From an uncultured Collinsella sp. (lineage in GTDB: Bacteria > Actinomycetota > Coriobacteriia > Coriobacteriales > Coriobacteriaceae), in the NCBI GenBank assembly GCA_900554985.1, contig USJQ01000023.1, positions 1 through 10,201 of the forward strand: DNA of 10,201 bases. Direction: 5' to 3'. Shown here one piece after another: positions 1 through 5,546 of this stretch. Numbering within the stretch: position 1 is the first letter of the stretch; every line of letters starts with the position of its first letter. Both the position numbers and the translations under genes were made by a program. The notes under the pieces were generated by a model. That model made no database searches. It was given only the letters and a program-made list of their open reading frames with translations, and had not been told where the DNA came from.

Positions 1-25
1 ACACACCTTCGGAAGGGAAATTTGA

Positions 26-469
26 ATGGTTGGCTTTATTCTTACCGGTCATGGACAGTTCGCACCCGGCCTCGCAAGCGCTATCGCTATGGTCGCTGGC
101 GACCAGCCCGCTTTTACCGTCGTTCCTTTTGAGGGCGACCAGGCTGCTTCCTACGGTGAGGATCTCCGCGCCGCTATTACCGCCATGCGCGAGGAGTGCG
201 ATGGCGTGCTCGTCTTTACCGACCTGCTTGGTGGTACCCCGTTCAACCAGGCAATGATGATTGCCCAGGATGTCGACAACGTCGAGATTCTGACTGGAAC
301 TAACCTTCCCATGGTTATTGAGCTTCTGTTCCTCCGCGGCAACGCCACGCTCGCCGAGCTTGGCGAGCAGGCCGTGACCGTTGGCCAGACGGGCATCACC
401 GCTCAGACGGTCGCTTCCGTCGCTGGTGCCGAGGAAGAGGATATCTTCGGCGACGAGGACGGCATCTAA
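26..469 (+). CDS. PTS mannose/GalNAc-family IIA component
   Basis: Cytoplasmic phosphocarrier of a mannose-family phosphotransferase transporter: it accepts phosphate from HPr on a histidine and passes it to IIB. The 147-residue product has the usual length for a stand-alone IIA-Man/AgaF domain. It begins with a hydrophobic strand followed by TGHG, which places the expected phosphorylated histidine at residue 9. The family's LVFTDLLGGTPFN segment lies near residues 62-74. The C-terminus is unusually acidic (EEEDIFGDEDGI). The ATG at 26 is preceded by a GGAAGGGA ribosome binding site. The gene is the first visible member of a IIA-YajC-IIB-IIC-IID operon, and its stop overlaps the next start by one base (TAATG). 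The promoter lies left of the window. IIA family membership is certain. The sugar (GalNAc or galactosamine, hence agaF) is inferred only from the downstream agaS/nagA/lacC genes. Confidence 0.95.
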   Translation: MVGFILTGHGQFAPGLASAIAMVAGDQPAFTVVPFEGDQAASYGEDLRAAITAMREECDGVLVFTDLLGGTPFNQAMMIAQDVDNVEILTGTNLPMVIELLFLRGNATLAELGEQAVTVGQTGITAQTVASVAGAEEEDIFGDEDGI

Positions 470-750
470 TGGCCGATTTCGGAGCCAGTGTTCTGAGTTC
501 CTCGGTCGCTCTTTTGGGCCTGCTTGTCATCATGGGCTTGATTTACACCATCTGGTCGCAAATCAACATGAAGAAGAAGCAGAAGTACTTCAAGGAGCTG
601 CACACGGAGCTCAAGCCGGGTCAGGAGGTTCTTTTCGCCGGCGGTATCTACGGAACCGTCAAAGGCATCGAAGGCGAAAAGGTCCAGATCAAAGTCCGAT
701 CCGGTGCCGTCGTAGATGTTTCGCGTTACGCGATTCAGGAGATCAAGTAA
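469..750 (+). CDS. yajC: YajC-like small membrane protein inside the PTS operon
   Basis: A 93-residue protein with one N-terminal membrane segment (about residues 8-28), a basic stretch just after it (MKKKQK, 34-39), and a compact YajC-type domain. The domain contains the LKPGQEVLFAGGIYGTV motif at 48-64 and a short beta-rich tail. Classical YajC is an accessory subunit of the Sec translocon (SecDF-YajC). This copy is not beside secD/secF but between IIA and IIB, translationally coupled to IIA through TAATG. YajC-like genes are also known in streptococcal hyaluronate/amino-sugar PTS operons, where their role is not established. I infer a role in assembly, insertion or control of the PTS membrane complex rather than general secretion. 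The domain call is strong and the function is open. Confidence 0.88.
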   Translation: MADFGASVLSSSVALLGLLVIMGLIYTIWSQINMKKKQKYFKELHTELKPGQEVLFAGGIYGTVKGIEGEKVQIKVRSGAVVDVSRYAIQEIK

Positions 751-786
751 CTGTCGTCAGCAAATAACGAAAGGAAGCTGATCAAC

Positions 787-1269
787 ATGGCAGAACCCAA
801 CATTCTTCTTACCCGCATCGATAACCGACTGGTTCATGGTCAGGTTGCCACCCAGTGGAACTCCACCCTGGGCTCCAACCTCATCCTCGTCGCCAACGAC
901 GACGTGTCGAACAACACCATGCGCCAGAACCTCATGAAGATGGCCGCTCCCACCGGCGTTGCTACGCGTTTCTTCTCCCTGCAGAAGACCATCGACGTCA
1001 TCGGCAAGGCGAGCCCGCGCCAGAAGATCTTCATCGTGGCCGAAACACCGGAAGACGTGCTTACGCTCGTCAAGGGCGGTGTGCCTATAAAGAAGGTAAA
1101 CATCGGCAACATGCACATGTCGGAAGGAAAGCGCCAAGTCGCCACCTCCGTCGCAGTTAACGACGAGGATGTCGCTGCGTTTAAAGAGCTGCAGGAATTG
1201 GGGGTGGAGTTGGAGATCAGGCGCGTTCCGAGCACGCCTGTTGAGGACACGAGCAAGCTCTTCTCGTAA
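787..1269 (+). CDS. PTS mannose/GalNAc-family IIB component
   Basis: Cytoplasmic IIB subunit that takes phosphate from IIA and transfers it to the incoming sugar bound by IIC/IID. The 160-residue length matches single-domain IIB-Man/Sor/Aga proteins. The signature RIDNRLVHGQV at residues 10-20 contains the expected phosphorylated histidine, His17. Later family segments include VNIGNMHMSEGKR (about 104-116) and an ELGVELEIRRVP strand near the C-terminus. The ATG at 787 is preceded by GAAAGGAAG. It lies 36 bases after the YajC-like gene and 90 bases before IIC, and that second gap holds two inverted repeats. Substrate specificity (AgaV-like for GalNAc or galactosamine) is inferred from context, not from the sequence itself. 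Confidence 0.95.
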   Translation: MAEPNILLTRIDNRLVHGQVATQWNSTLGSNLILVANDDVSNNTMRQNLMKMAAPTGVATRFFSLQKTIDVIGKASPRQKIFIVAETPEDVLTLVKGGVPIKKVNIGNMHMSEGKRQVATSVAVNDEDVAAFKELQELGVELEIRRVPSTPVEDTSKLFS

Positions 1270-1285
1270 TCCTCATGATCCACGC

Positions 1286-1336
1286 TGTCAGGAATGAAAC
1301 CCTGACATTCTGTACGTGAAATCCAAAGTGCGTACA
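1286..1336 (+). promoter_or_regulatory. Two stem-loops in the IIB-IIC intercistronic gap
   Basis: The longest gap within the PTS operon contains two adjacent perfect inverted repeats. TGTCAGG (1286-1292) pairs with CCTGACA (1301-1307) across an 8-base loop. TGTACG (1311-1316) pairs with CGTACA (1331-1336) across a 14-base loop. Neither is followed by a run of T, so they do not look like terminators. A strong AAAGGAGG site follows at 1346-1353, ahead of the IIC start. Plausible roles are mRNA processing or stability that sets the ratio of soluble to membrane subunits, or a protein-binding site. The role is inference. Confidence 0.4.
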
Positions 1337-1359
1337 TACATTTTGAAAGGAGGAGCAAG

Positions 1360-2160
1360 ATGGAATACTCGATCATCCAGGTCGCTCTGGTCTTCATCGT
1401 CACGTTCGTCGCGGCAATCGACCAGTTCAACTTCCTCGAGTCTCTCTATCAGCCCATCGTCACCGGCGCCGTCATCGGTCTTATCCTTGGCGACCTCAAC
1501 ACCGGTCTTCTCGTGGGTGGTACTTATCAGCTCATGACGATCGGCAACATGCCGATCGGAGGCGCTCAGCCGCCTAACGCCGTCATCGGCGGCATCATGG
1601 CAGCCATTCTCGCTATCGCTACGGGCCTCGAGCCCAACGCGGCAGTCGGCCTTGCCATTCCGTTCGCTCTGCTTGGTCAGCTCGGCGTTACCCTGGTCTT
1701 CACGCTTATGTCGCCCCTCATGTCCTCCGCGGACAACATGGCTCATAACGCTGACACCAAGGGCATCGAGCGTCTGAACTACTTCGCCATGGCTCTGCTC
1801 GGCCTGATCTTCGCCGTCGTCGTCACCCTGTTCTTCATCGCTGGCGCTACCATCGGTCAGACCATCGCTTCCGCCATCCCGACTTGGCTGCAGACCGGTC
1901 TGTCCGCTGCAGGCGGCATGATGCGCTTCGTCGGCTTCGCCGTCCTGCTCAAGGTTATGATGAACCGCGATATGTGGGGCTTCTTCCTCATGGGCTTTGG
2001 CCTCGCGCTCATCACCGTTGCCAACGATTCTCTGGCAACCCCTGCCCTGCTCATCCTCGCTCTCATCGGCTTCGGCATCGCTTTCTGGGACTTCCAGCAG
2101 CAGACCGAGCTGAAGGGTGCAGCTGTTTCTGACGGAGGTGACTTCGAAGATGGCATCTAA
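1360..2160 (+). CDS. PTS mannose/GalNAc-family IIC permease
   Basis: Integral membrane subunit that forms the sugar path together with IID. The 266-residue product is almost entirely hydrophobic apart from a polar stretch near 122-138. Likely membrane or re-entrant segments lie near residues 5-22, 32-45, 47-68, 75-90, 96-118, 141-163, 186-200, 206-221 and 227-243. The IDQFNF segment near 20-25 and the GDLNTGLLVGGTYQL region at 44-58 are typical of the IIC-Man/Sor family. The C-terminal tail is acidic and ends in DFEDGI, much like the end of the IIA protein. The start at 1360 has a near-consensus AAAGGAGG. The 3' end overlaps the IID gene by 11 bases, which implies translational coupling. Confidence 0.95.
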   Translation: MEYSIIQVALVFIVTFVAAIDQFNFLESLYQPIVTGAVIGLILGDLNTGLLVGGTYQLMTIGNMPIGGAQPPNAVIGGIMAAILAIATGLEPNAAVGLAIPFALLGQLGVTLVFTLMSPLMSSADNMAHNADTKGIERLNYFAMALLGLIFAVVVTLFFIAGATIGQTIASAIPTWLQTGLSAAGGMMRFVGFAVLLKVMMNRDMWGFFLMGFGLALITVANDSLATPALLILALIGFGIAFWDFQQQTELKGAAVSDGGDFEDGI

Positions 2161-3232
2161 TGAGTATGTGATCCCGGAGCACTACGAGGATCTCACTCCT
2201 GCTCCGCAGCTCGACCAGAAGACCCTCAACAAGATGGCTTGGCGCTCCTGCTTCCTGCAGGCATCGTTCAACTACGAGCGCATGCAGGCCGCTGGCTGGC
2301 TTTACTCCATCATCCCCGGTCTGGAGAAGATCCACACCAACAAGAACGACCTCGCGGCTTCCATGAGCCACAACCTGGAGTTCTTCAACACCCACCCGTT
2401 CCTCGTCACCTTTGTTATGGGTATCGTGCTTTCGCTCGAGCAGAACAAGGTTGACATCCCCACGATCCGCGCCGTCCGCGTCGCCGCAATGGGCCCGCTC
2501 GGTGGTATCGGTGACGCCCTGTTCTGGCTGACGCTCGTGCCTATCACGGCCGGCATCACCTCCAACATGGCCATCAACGGCAACGCCGCTGCGCCGATCA
2601 TCTTCCTGGTGATCTTCAACGTCGTCCAGTTCGCTCTGCGCTTCTGGCTCATGAACTGGTCCTACAAGCTTGGCACCAGCGCTATTGACGCTCTGACCGC
2701 CAACATGCAGGCCTTCACGCGTGCCGCTTCCATCATGGGCGTCTTCGTCGTCGGTTGCCTGGTCGTCACCATGGGTGGCACCCAGATCAACCTCCAGATC
2801 CCCAACGGCACCACCCGTGGCCTCTCCGCTACTACCGTGATCGTCTCCGAGAAGGAGGCCGAGAACTTCACCGGTATGGAGGGCATCGATACCGAGACCG
2901 CTGAGGCCGGTACCATCGCCATGACCGATGAGGACGGCAACGCCCTCACCGCTTCCGATGCCGACGGCAACGCTGTCGAGTGCGGCGTCACCGATCTGGG
3001 CAACGGCATGGAGTCCGTTACCTACGGCACCGTCACCGAGGATCCGGTCAACTTCTCTGTTGCCGACACCCTCAACACCATCGTCCCGAAGCTCGTCCCG
3101 CTTATGCTTACGCTGCTGCTTTACTACATGTTCGCTAAGCACAGCTGGACCCCGACCAAGGGCATTCTGCTGCTCTTCGTTCTGGGCATCCTGGGCGCTG
3201 GCCCGCTTGGTCTCTGGCCGAGCATCTGGTAA
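2150..3232 (+). CDS. PTS mannose/GalNAc-family IID permease with acidic insert
   Basis: Second membrane subunit of the transporter. The 360-residue product is clearly longer than the roughly 270-300 residues usual for IID. Family features include LNKMAWRSCFLQASFNYERMQ (about 26-46), SMSHNLEFFNTHPF (71-84), VRVAAMGPLGGIGDALFW (109-126), and two C-terminal hydrophobic segments (about 311-329 and 337-353). Between them, residues 219-300 form an Asp/Glu/Thr/Gly-rich insert containing two DxDGNA motifs and one cysteine. It probably sits in the extracytoplasmic region before the last membrane helices. I start at the ATG at 2150 because GGAGGTG lies 10 bases upstream. An in-frame upstream start at 2117 would lie deep inside IIC and lacks such a site. 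The gene overlaps IIC by 11 bases and ends the PTS operon. Confidence 0.93.
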   Translation: MASNEYVIPEHYEDLTPAPQLDQKTLNKMAWRSCFLQASFNYERMQAAGWLYSIIPGLEKIHTNKNDLAASMSHNLEFFNTHPFLVTFVMGIVLSLEQNKVDIPTIRAVRVAAMGPLGGIGDALFWLTLVPITAGITSNMAINGNAAAPIIFLVIFNVVQFALRFWLMNWSYKLGTSAIDALTANMQAFTRAASIMGVFVVGCLVVTMGGTQINLQIPNGTTRGLSATTVIVSEKEAENFTGMEGIDTETAEAGTIAMTDEDGNALTASDADGNAVECGVTDLGNGMESVTYGTVTEDPVNFSVADTLNTIVPKLVPLMLTLLLYYMFAKHSWTPTKGILLLFVLGILGAGPLGLWPSIW

Positions 3233-3240
3233 GGCTCTAG

Positions 3241-3285
3241 CTTGAGGGGTGTGTCCCTACGCGGCTCACACCCCGACCCCTTAAG
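3241..3285 (+). other. Nested inverted repeat after the PTS operon
   Basis: Just after the IID stop, GGGGTGTG (3246-3253) is complementary to CACACCCC (3267-3274). A competing outer pairing, CTTGAGGGG (3241-3249) with CCCCTTAAG (3277-3285), includes one G-U pair. There is no T-run, so it is not a terminator by itself. It may protect the 3' end of the PTS transcript or add to the terminator that follows. Confidence 0.4.
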
Positions 3286-3298
3286 CCATGTGTATGTT

Positions 3299-3337
3299 AA
3301 AAGCCGCGTGCTCGAAAGAGCGCGCGGCTTTTGTTTT
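3299..3337 (+). terminator. Strong intrinsic terminator of the PTS operon
   Basis: A 15-base stem, 3299-3313 with 3318-3332, closes on a GAAA tetraloop. It has a single G-U pair and is followed by a TTGTTTT tract. The left arm begins with AAAA, so it could also work weakly on the other strand. It separates the PTS operon from the regulator gene. Confidence 0.9.
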
Positions 3338-3338
3338 C

Positions 3339-3368
3339 TTGATGATTCGGGTGTGGCAGACAGATAAT
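3339..3368 (+). promoter_or_regulatory. Putative promoter of the GntR-family regulator
   Basis: TTGATG at 3339-3344 and GATAAT at 3363-3368 are separated by 18 bases, a good match to a housekeeping sigma-factor promoter. It lies directly after the PTS terminator and about 50 bases before the regulator start. The operator-like sequence at 3382-3391 falls just downstream of the expected transcription start. Confidence 0.55.
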
Positions 3369-3381
3369 GCTTAACACCCTA

Positions 3382-3391
3382 GGTAGTAGCC
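3382..3391 (+). promoter_or_regulatory. Candidate autoregulatory operator of the GntR regulator
   Basis: GGTAGTAGCC matches, at 9 of 10 positions, the reverse complement of the core of the operator ahead of agaS (GGTAGTAACC). It follows the GGT-N4-(A/G)CC form. It lies between the putative promoter and the regulator start, where a bound repressor would block transcription. The flanking bases match less well, so it may be a weaker site. Binding is inferred. Confidence 0.45.
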
Positions 3392-3416
3392 GAGTTTGAG
3401 AAAATGGGAGGATAGG

Positions 3417-4148
3417 ATGGCGATCGGAGCGCGTAAGCAACCGCTGTACGATCAGCTGGTCGATATTCTGACCGAAAAGATCGACCATGAATATCGCGCC
3501 GGTGACATGATTCCTTCCGAGCGCGAACTTTCGGAGCGCTATGGTCTCTCGCGCACTACGGTACGCCTGGCTCTGCAGGAACTGGAGCGTTTAGGACTGG
3601 TGGTTCGGCAGCACGGTCGCGGTACCTTTGTGACCGACCGTTCGGCAAAGGCAACCAATCTTATGCAGTCCTACAGCTTTACCGAGCAGATGCGCGCGAT
3701 GGGTCGCGACCCCGCGACCACGATTCTCGAGTTTTGCGAGATGGAGGCCGATAAGAATCTGGCCGAGCATATGGGATTGCGTATCGGTGATCGCATTTTT
3801 AAGCTTAAGCGCCTTCGTTCTGCCGACAACATGCCCATGATGGTCGAACGCAGCTATCTTCCGGTTCGTCAATTTCTGTCCCTAAAGCGACCGCTGCTGG
3901 AGCGCAAGCCGCTTTACGATGTGATTGAGCAGGACTTTCAGCAAAAGATACGCGTGGCTGAAGAGGAGTTCTATGCGAGCATAGCCCGTCCCACCGACGC
4001 CCACCTTTTGGGAATTGTCGAGGGCTCGCCTGTGCTCGATTTGGTCAGGACTACGTATAACGAGTCAAACGAGGTTGTGGAGTATACACTCTCGGTTGCT
4101 CGTGCCGATCAGTTTAAATACAAGGTTTACCACCAGCGTAGCAACTAG
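3417..4148 (+). CDS. GntR/HutC-family transcriptional regulator with UTRA domain
   Basis: DNA-binding repressor expected to respond to a phosphorylated amino sugar and control this locus. The 243-residue product has an N-terminal winged helix of the GntR type: IPSERELSERYGLSRTTVRL (32-51) is the recognition region and VVRQHGRGTFV (62-72) the wing. A UTRA ligand-binding domain follows from about residue 85 to 235. This is the layout of HutC-subfamily regulators such as NagR/YvoA and AgaR-type proteins. I choose the ATG at 3417 because GGGAGG lies 5 bases upstream; an in-frame TTG at 3396 has no such site. It sits between the PTS operon and agaS, with matching palindromes upstream of itself and of agaS. 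No terminator follows, so read-through into agaS is possible. The effector (GalNAc-6-P, GalN-6-P or similar) is inferred. Confidence 0.9.
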   Translation: MAIGARKQPLYDQLVDILTEKIDHEYRAGDMIPSERELSERYGLSRTTVRLALQELERLGLVVRQHGRGTFVTDRSAKATNLMQSYSFTEQMRAMGRDPATTILEFCEMEADKNLAEHMGLRIGDRIFKLKRLRSADNMPMMVERSYLPVRQFLSLKRPLLERKPLYDVIEQDFQQKIRVAEEEFYASIARPTDAHLLGIVEGSPVLDLVRTTYNESNEVVEYTLSVARADQFKYKVYHQRSN

Positions 4149-4187
4149 TGTCCGCATCGTTTCCATATGGTGATTCTTTGCATTTAA

Positions 4188-4207
4188 CTGGTTACTACCA
4201 GATAACC
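4188..4207 (+). promoter_or_regulatory. GntR/HutC-type operator overlapping the agaS promoter
   Basis: The palindrome CTGGT-TACT-ACCAG (4188-4201) has the TGGT-N4-ACCA architecture known for NagR/YvoA-type sites. It is overlapped by a second perfect inverted repeat, GGTTA (4190-4194) with TAACC (4203-4207). The site covers the -35 region of the TATAAT promoter at 4218-4223, a position that suits repression by the adjacent GntR-family protein. That this protein binds here is an inference. Confidence 0.65.
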
Positions 4208-4223
4208 AACCGAAGTGTATAAT
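4195..4223 (+). promoter_or_regulatory. Promoter of agaS
   Basis: A perfect TATAAT -10 hexamer at 4218-4223 lies 40 bases before the agaS start. The -35 region at the expected distance (CTACCA, 4195-4200) is poor, and it falls inside the palindromic operator. A poor -35 element buried in an operator is a common arrangement for a repressed promoter. Confidence 0.6.
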
Positions 4224-4262
4224 TGCACGTCAGAGGATTACTTCTAGAGAGAGGTATTAGAA

Positions 4263-5429
4263 ATGTTCGAGAAGAGTGTCGAGGAGCTCACCGAGCTCGG
4301 CGCCCAGATCACCACGGCCGAGATTGCTCAGCAGCCCGAGCTTTGGCGTGATACGCTCAACATCTATCGCGAGAACAAAGAGGCCATCGAGGCCTTCCTG
4401 GCCGAGGCTCGTGCTATGGGCGAGGGCCGTCTGTCCGTTGTCTTCACCGGTGCCGGTACGTCCGACTACGTTGGCGATACCTGCGCCCCGTACCTGCGTC
4501 ACGCTGGCAACACTGATCTCTACGACTTTAAGCCCATCGCCACGACCGACATCGTGAGCGCTCCGCGCGATTTCCTGCGCGCCGAGGATCCCACGCTCGT
4601 GGTTTCCTTTGCCCGCTCTGGCAACAGCCCCGAGAGCCTTGCCGCCGTTGCCGTTGCCAAGGAGCTCGTCCACAACGTCAAGTTCCTCAACATCACCTGC
4701 GCTCCCGAGGGCAAGCTCGCCGTCGAGTCCGCTGATGATCCCAACGCGCTGACGCTGCTCATCCCGCGCGCCAACGACAAGGGCTTCGCCATGACCGGTT
4801 CTTATTCCTGCATGACCCTGCTCTCCACCCTTATTTTCGACACTGCCTCTGACGAGCAGAAGGCCGAGTGGGTCGAGACCATCGCCAAGATGGGCGAGGA
4901 GGTCATCGCTCGTGAGCCTGAGATCGCCGACTACCTGGCTGGCGACTTCAACCGCGTGACCTACTTGGGCTCTGGCTCCTTCGGTGGCCTTGCCCAGGAG
5001 AGCCAGCTCAAGATCCTCGAGCTCGCTCACGGTCTGGTCGCTACTTCCTACGACACCTCCATGGGCTATCGTCATGGACCTAAGTCCTTCGTCGACGATA
5101 AGACGCTCGTCTTCGTGTTCGTCAACCACGACGCCTACACCCGCCAGTACGACATCGACATCCTCAACGAGATCGGTGGCGACAAGATCGCTCAGCACAC
5201 CGTCGCCGTTCAGCAGGAAGGTGCCACCGTCTATGAGGGTGAGTCCTTCACCTTTAAGGGCTACGAGGCGCTTCCCGAGGGTTACCTTGCTCTGCCGTTC
5301 GTGATGTTTGCCCAGGCTATCAGCCTGCTCAACTCCGTGCGCGTGGGCAACACGCCCGATACGCCGAGCCCCACCGGCACGGTCAACCGCGTGGTCAAGG
5401 GCGTGACGATTCACCCCTTCACCGCTTAA
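4263..5429 (+). CDS. agaS: AgaS family SIS-domain sugar-phosphate deaminase/isomerase
   Basis: Cytoplasmic enzyme that converts galactosamine-6-phosphate to tagatose-6-phosphate and ammonia in the GalNAc/galactosamine pathway. The 388-residue length fits AgaS. Two SIS (sugar isomerase) domains are visible. The first has FTGAGTSDYVG (61-71) and SFARSGNSPES (115-125), which supply phosphate-binding serines. The second has YLGSGSFGGLAQES (234-247) and the AgaS hallmark YRHGPKSF (269-276). The C-terminus NRVVKGVTIHPF is also typical of the family. The start at 4263 follows GAGAGGT. It has its own operator-controlled promoter and is followed by a strong terminator, so it may be transcribed alone or with gntR. 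The presence of AgaS and absence of NagB in the window point to galactosamine rather than glucosamine. Confidence 0.93.
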   Translation: MFEKSVEELTELGAQITTAEIAQQPELWRDTLNIYRENKEAIEAFLAEARAMGEGRLSVVFTGAGTSDYVGDTCAPYLRHAGNTDLYDFKPIATTDIVSAPRDFLRAEDPTLVVSFARSGNSPESLAAVAVAKELVHNVKFLNITCAPEGKLAVESADDPNALTLLIPRANDKGFAMTGSYSCMTLLSTLIFDTASDEQKAEWVETIAKMGEEVIAREPEIADYLAGDFNRVTYLGSGSFGGLAQESQLKILELAHGLVATSYDTSMGYRHGPKSFVDDKTLVFVFVNHDAYTRQYDIDILNEIGGDKIAQHTVAVQQEGATVYEGESFTFKGYEALPEGYLALPFVMFAQAISLLNSVRVGNTPDTPSPTGTVNRVVKGVTIHPFTA

Positions 5430-5447
5430 TCGCGTCCCCCTGTAAGG

Positions 5448-5489
5448 GCGCCCGTCCGCTCATAACGGCGGGCGGGCGCTTTTTGTTTT
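5448..5489 (+). terminator. Intrinsic terminator after agaS
   Basis: A GC-rich 12-base stem, 5448-5459 with 5468-5479, has one G-U pair and an 8-base loop. It is followed directly by TTTTTGTTTT. It separates agaS from nagA, so nagA either relies on its own promoter or on partial read-through. Confidence 0.9.
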
Positions 5490-5501
5490 ACGTGAGCTGG
5501 G

Positions 5502-5507
5502 TATAAG
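5502..5507 (+). promoter_or_regulatory. Weak candidate -10 element for nagA
   Basis: TATAAG lies 39 bases before the nagA start and just past the agaS terminator. I find no convincing -35 hexamer at 16-18 bases; TTGTTT at 5483-5488 is too close. A promoter is expected here because of the terminator, but the exact elements are uncertain. Confidence 0.3.
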
Positions 5508-5546
5508 CAACACCACAGTCAACTGCTTTAGAAGCGAGGAGTGCAT

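Noticed and set aside
2117..2149. Upstream in-frame start for IID adding eleven residues
   Set aside because: No ribosome binding site suits it, while GGAGGTG is correctly spaced for the ATG at 2150.
2063..3142. Minus-strand open frame of about 359 codons opposite IID
   Set aside because: The Asp/Gly/Val/His-rich translation with no domain is the typical antisense shadow of a GC-rich gene. No ribosome binding site or promoter supports it.
4257..5414. Long open frame of about 385 codons on the minus strand opposite agaS
   Set aside because: It mirrors agaS almost end to end, its translation is low-complexity and lacks family motifs, and it arises from GC-rich codon bias. The plus-strand gene has full AgaS motifs.
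5498..5515. GGT...ACC half-sites ahead of nagA as a third GntR operator
   Set aside because: The half-sites are separated by 9 bases instead of 4 and the spacer does not match, so it does not fit the motif at agaS.
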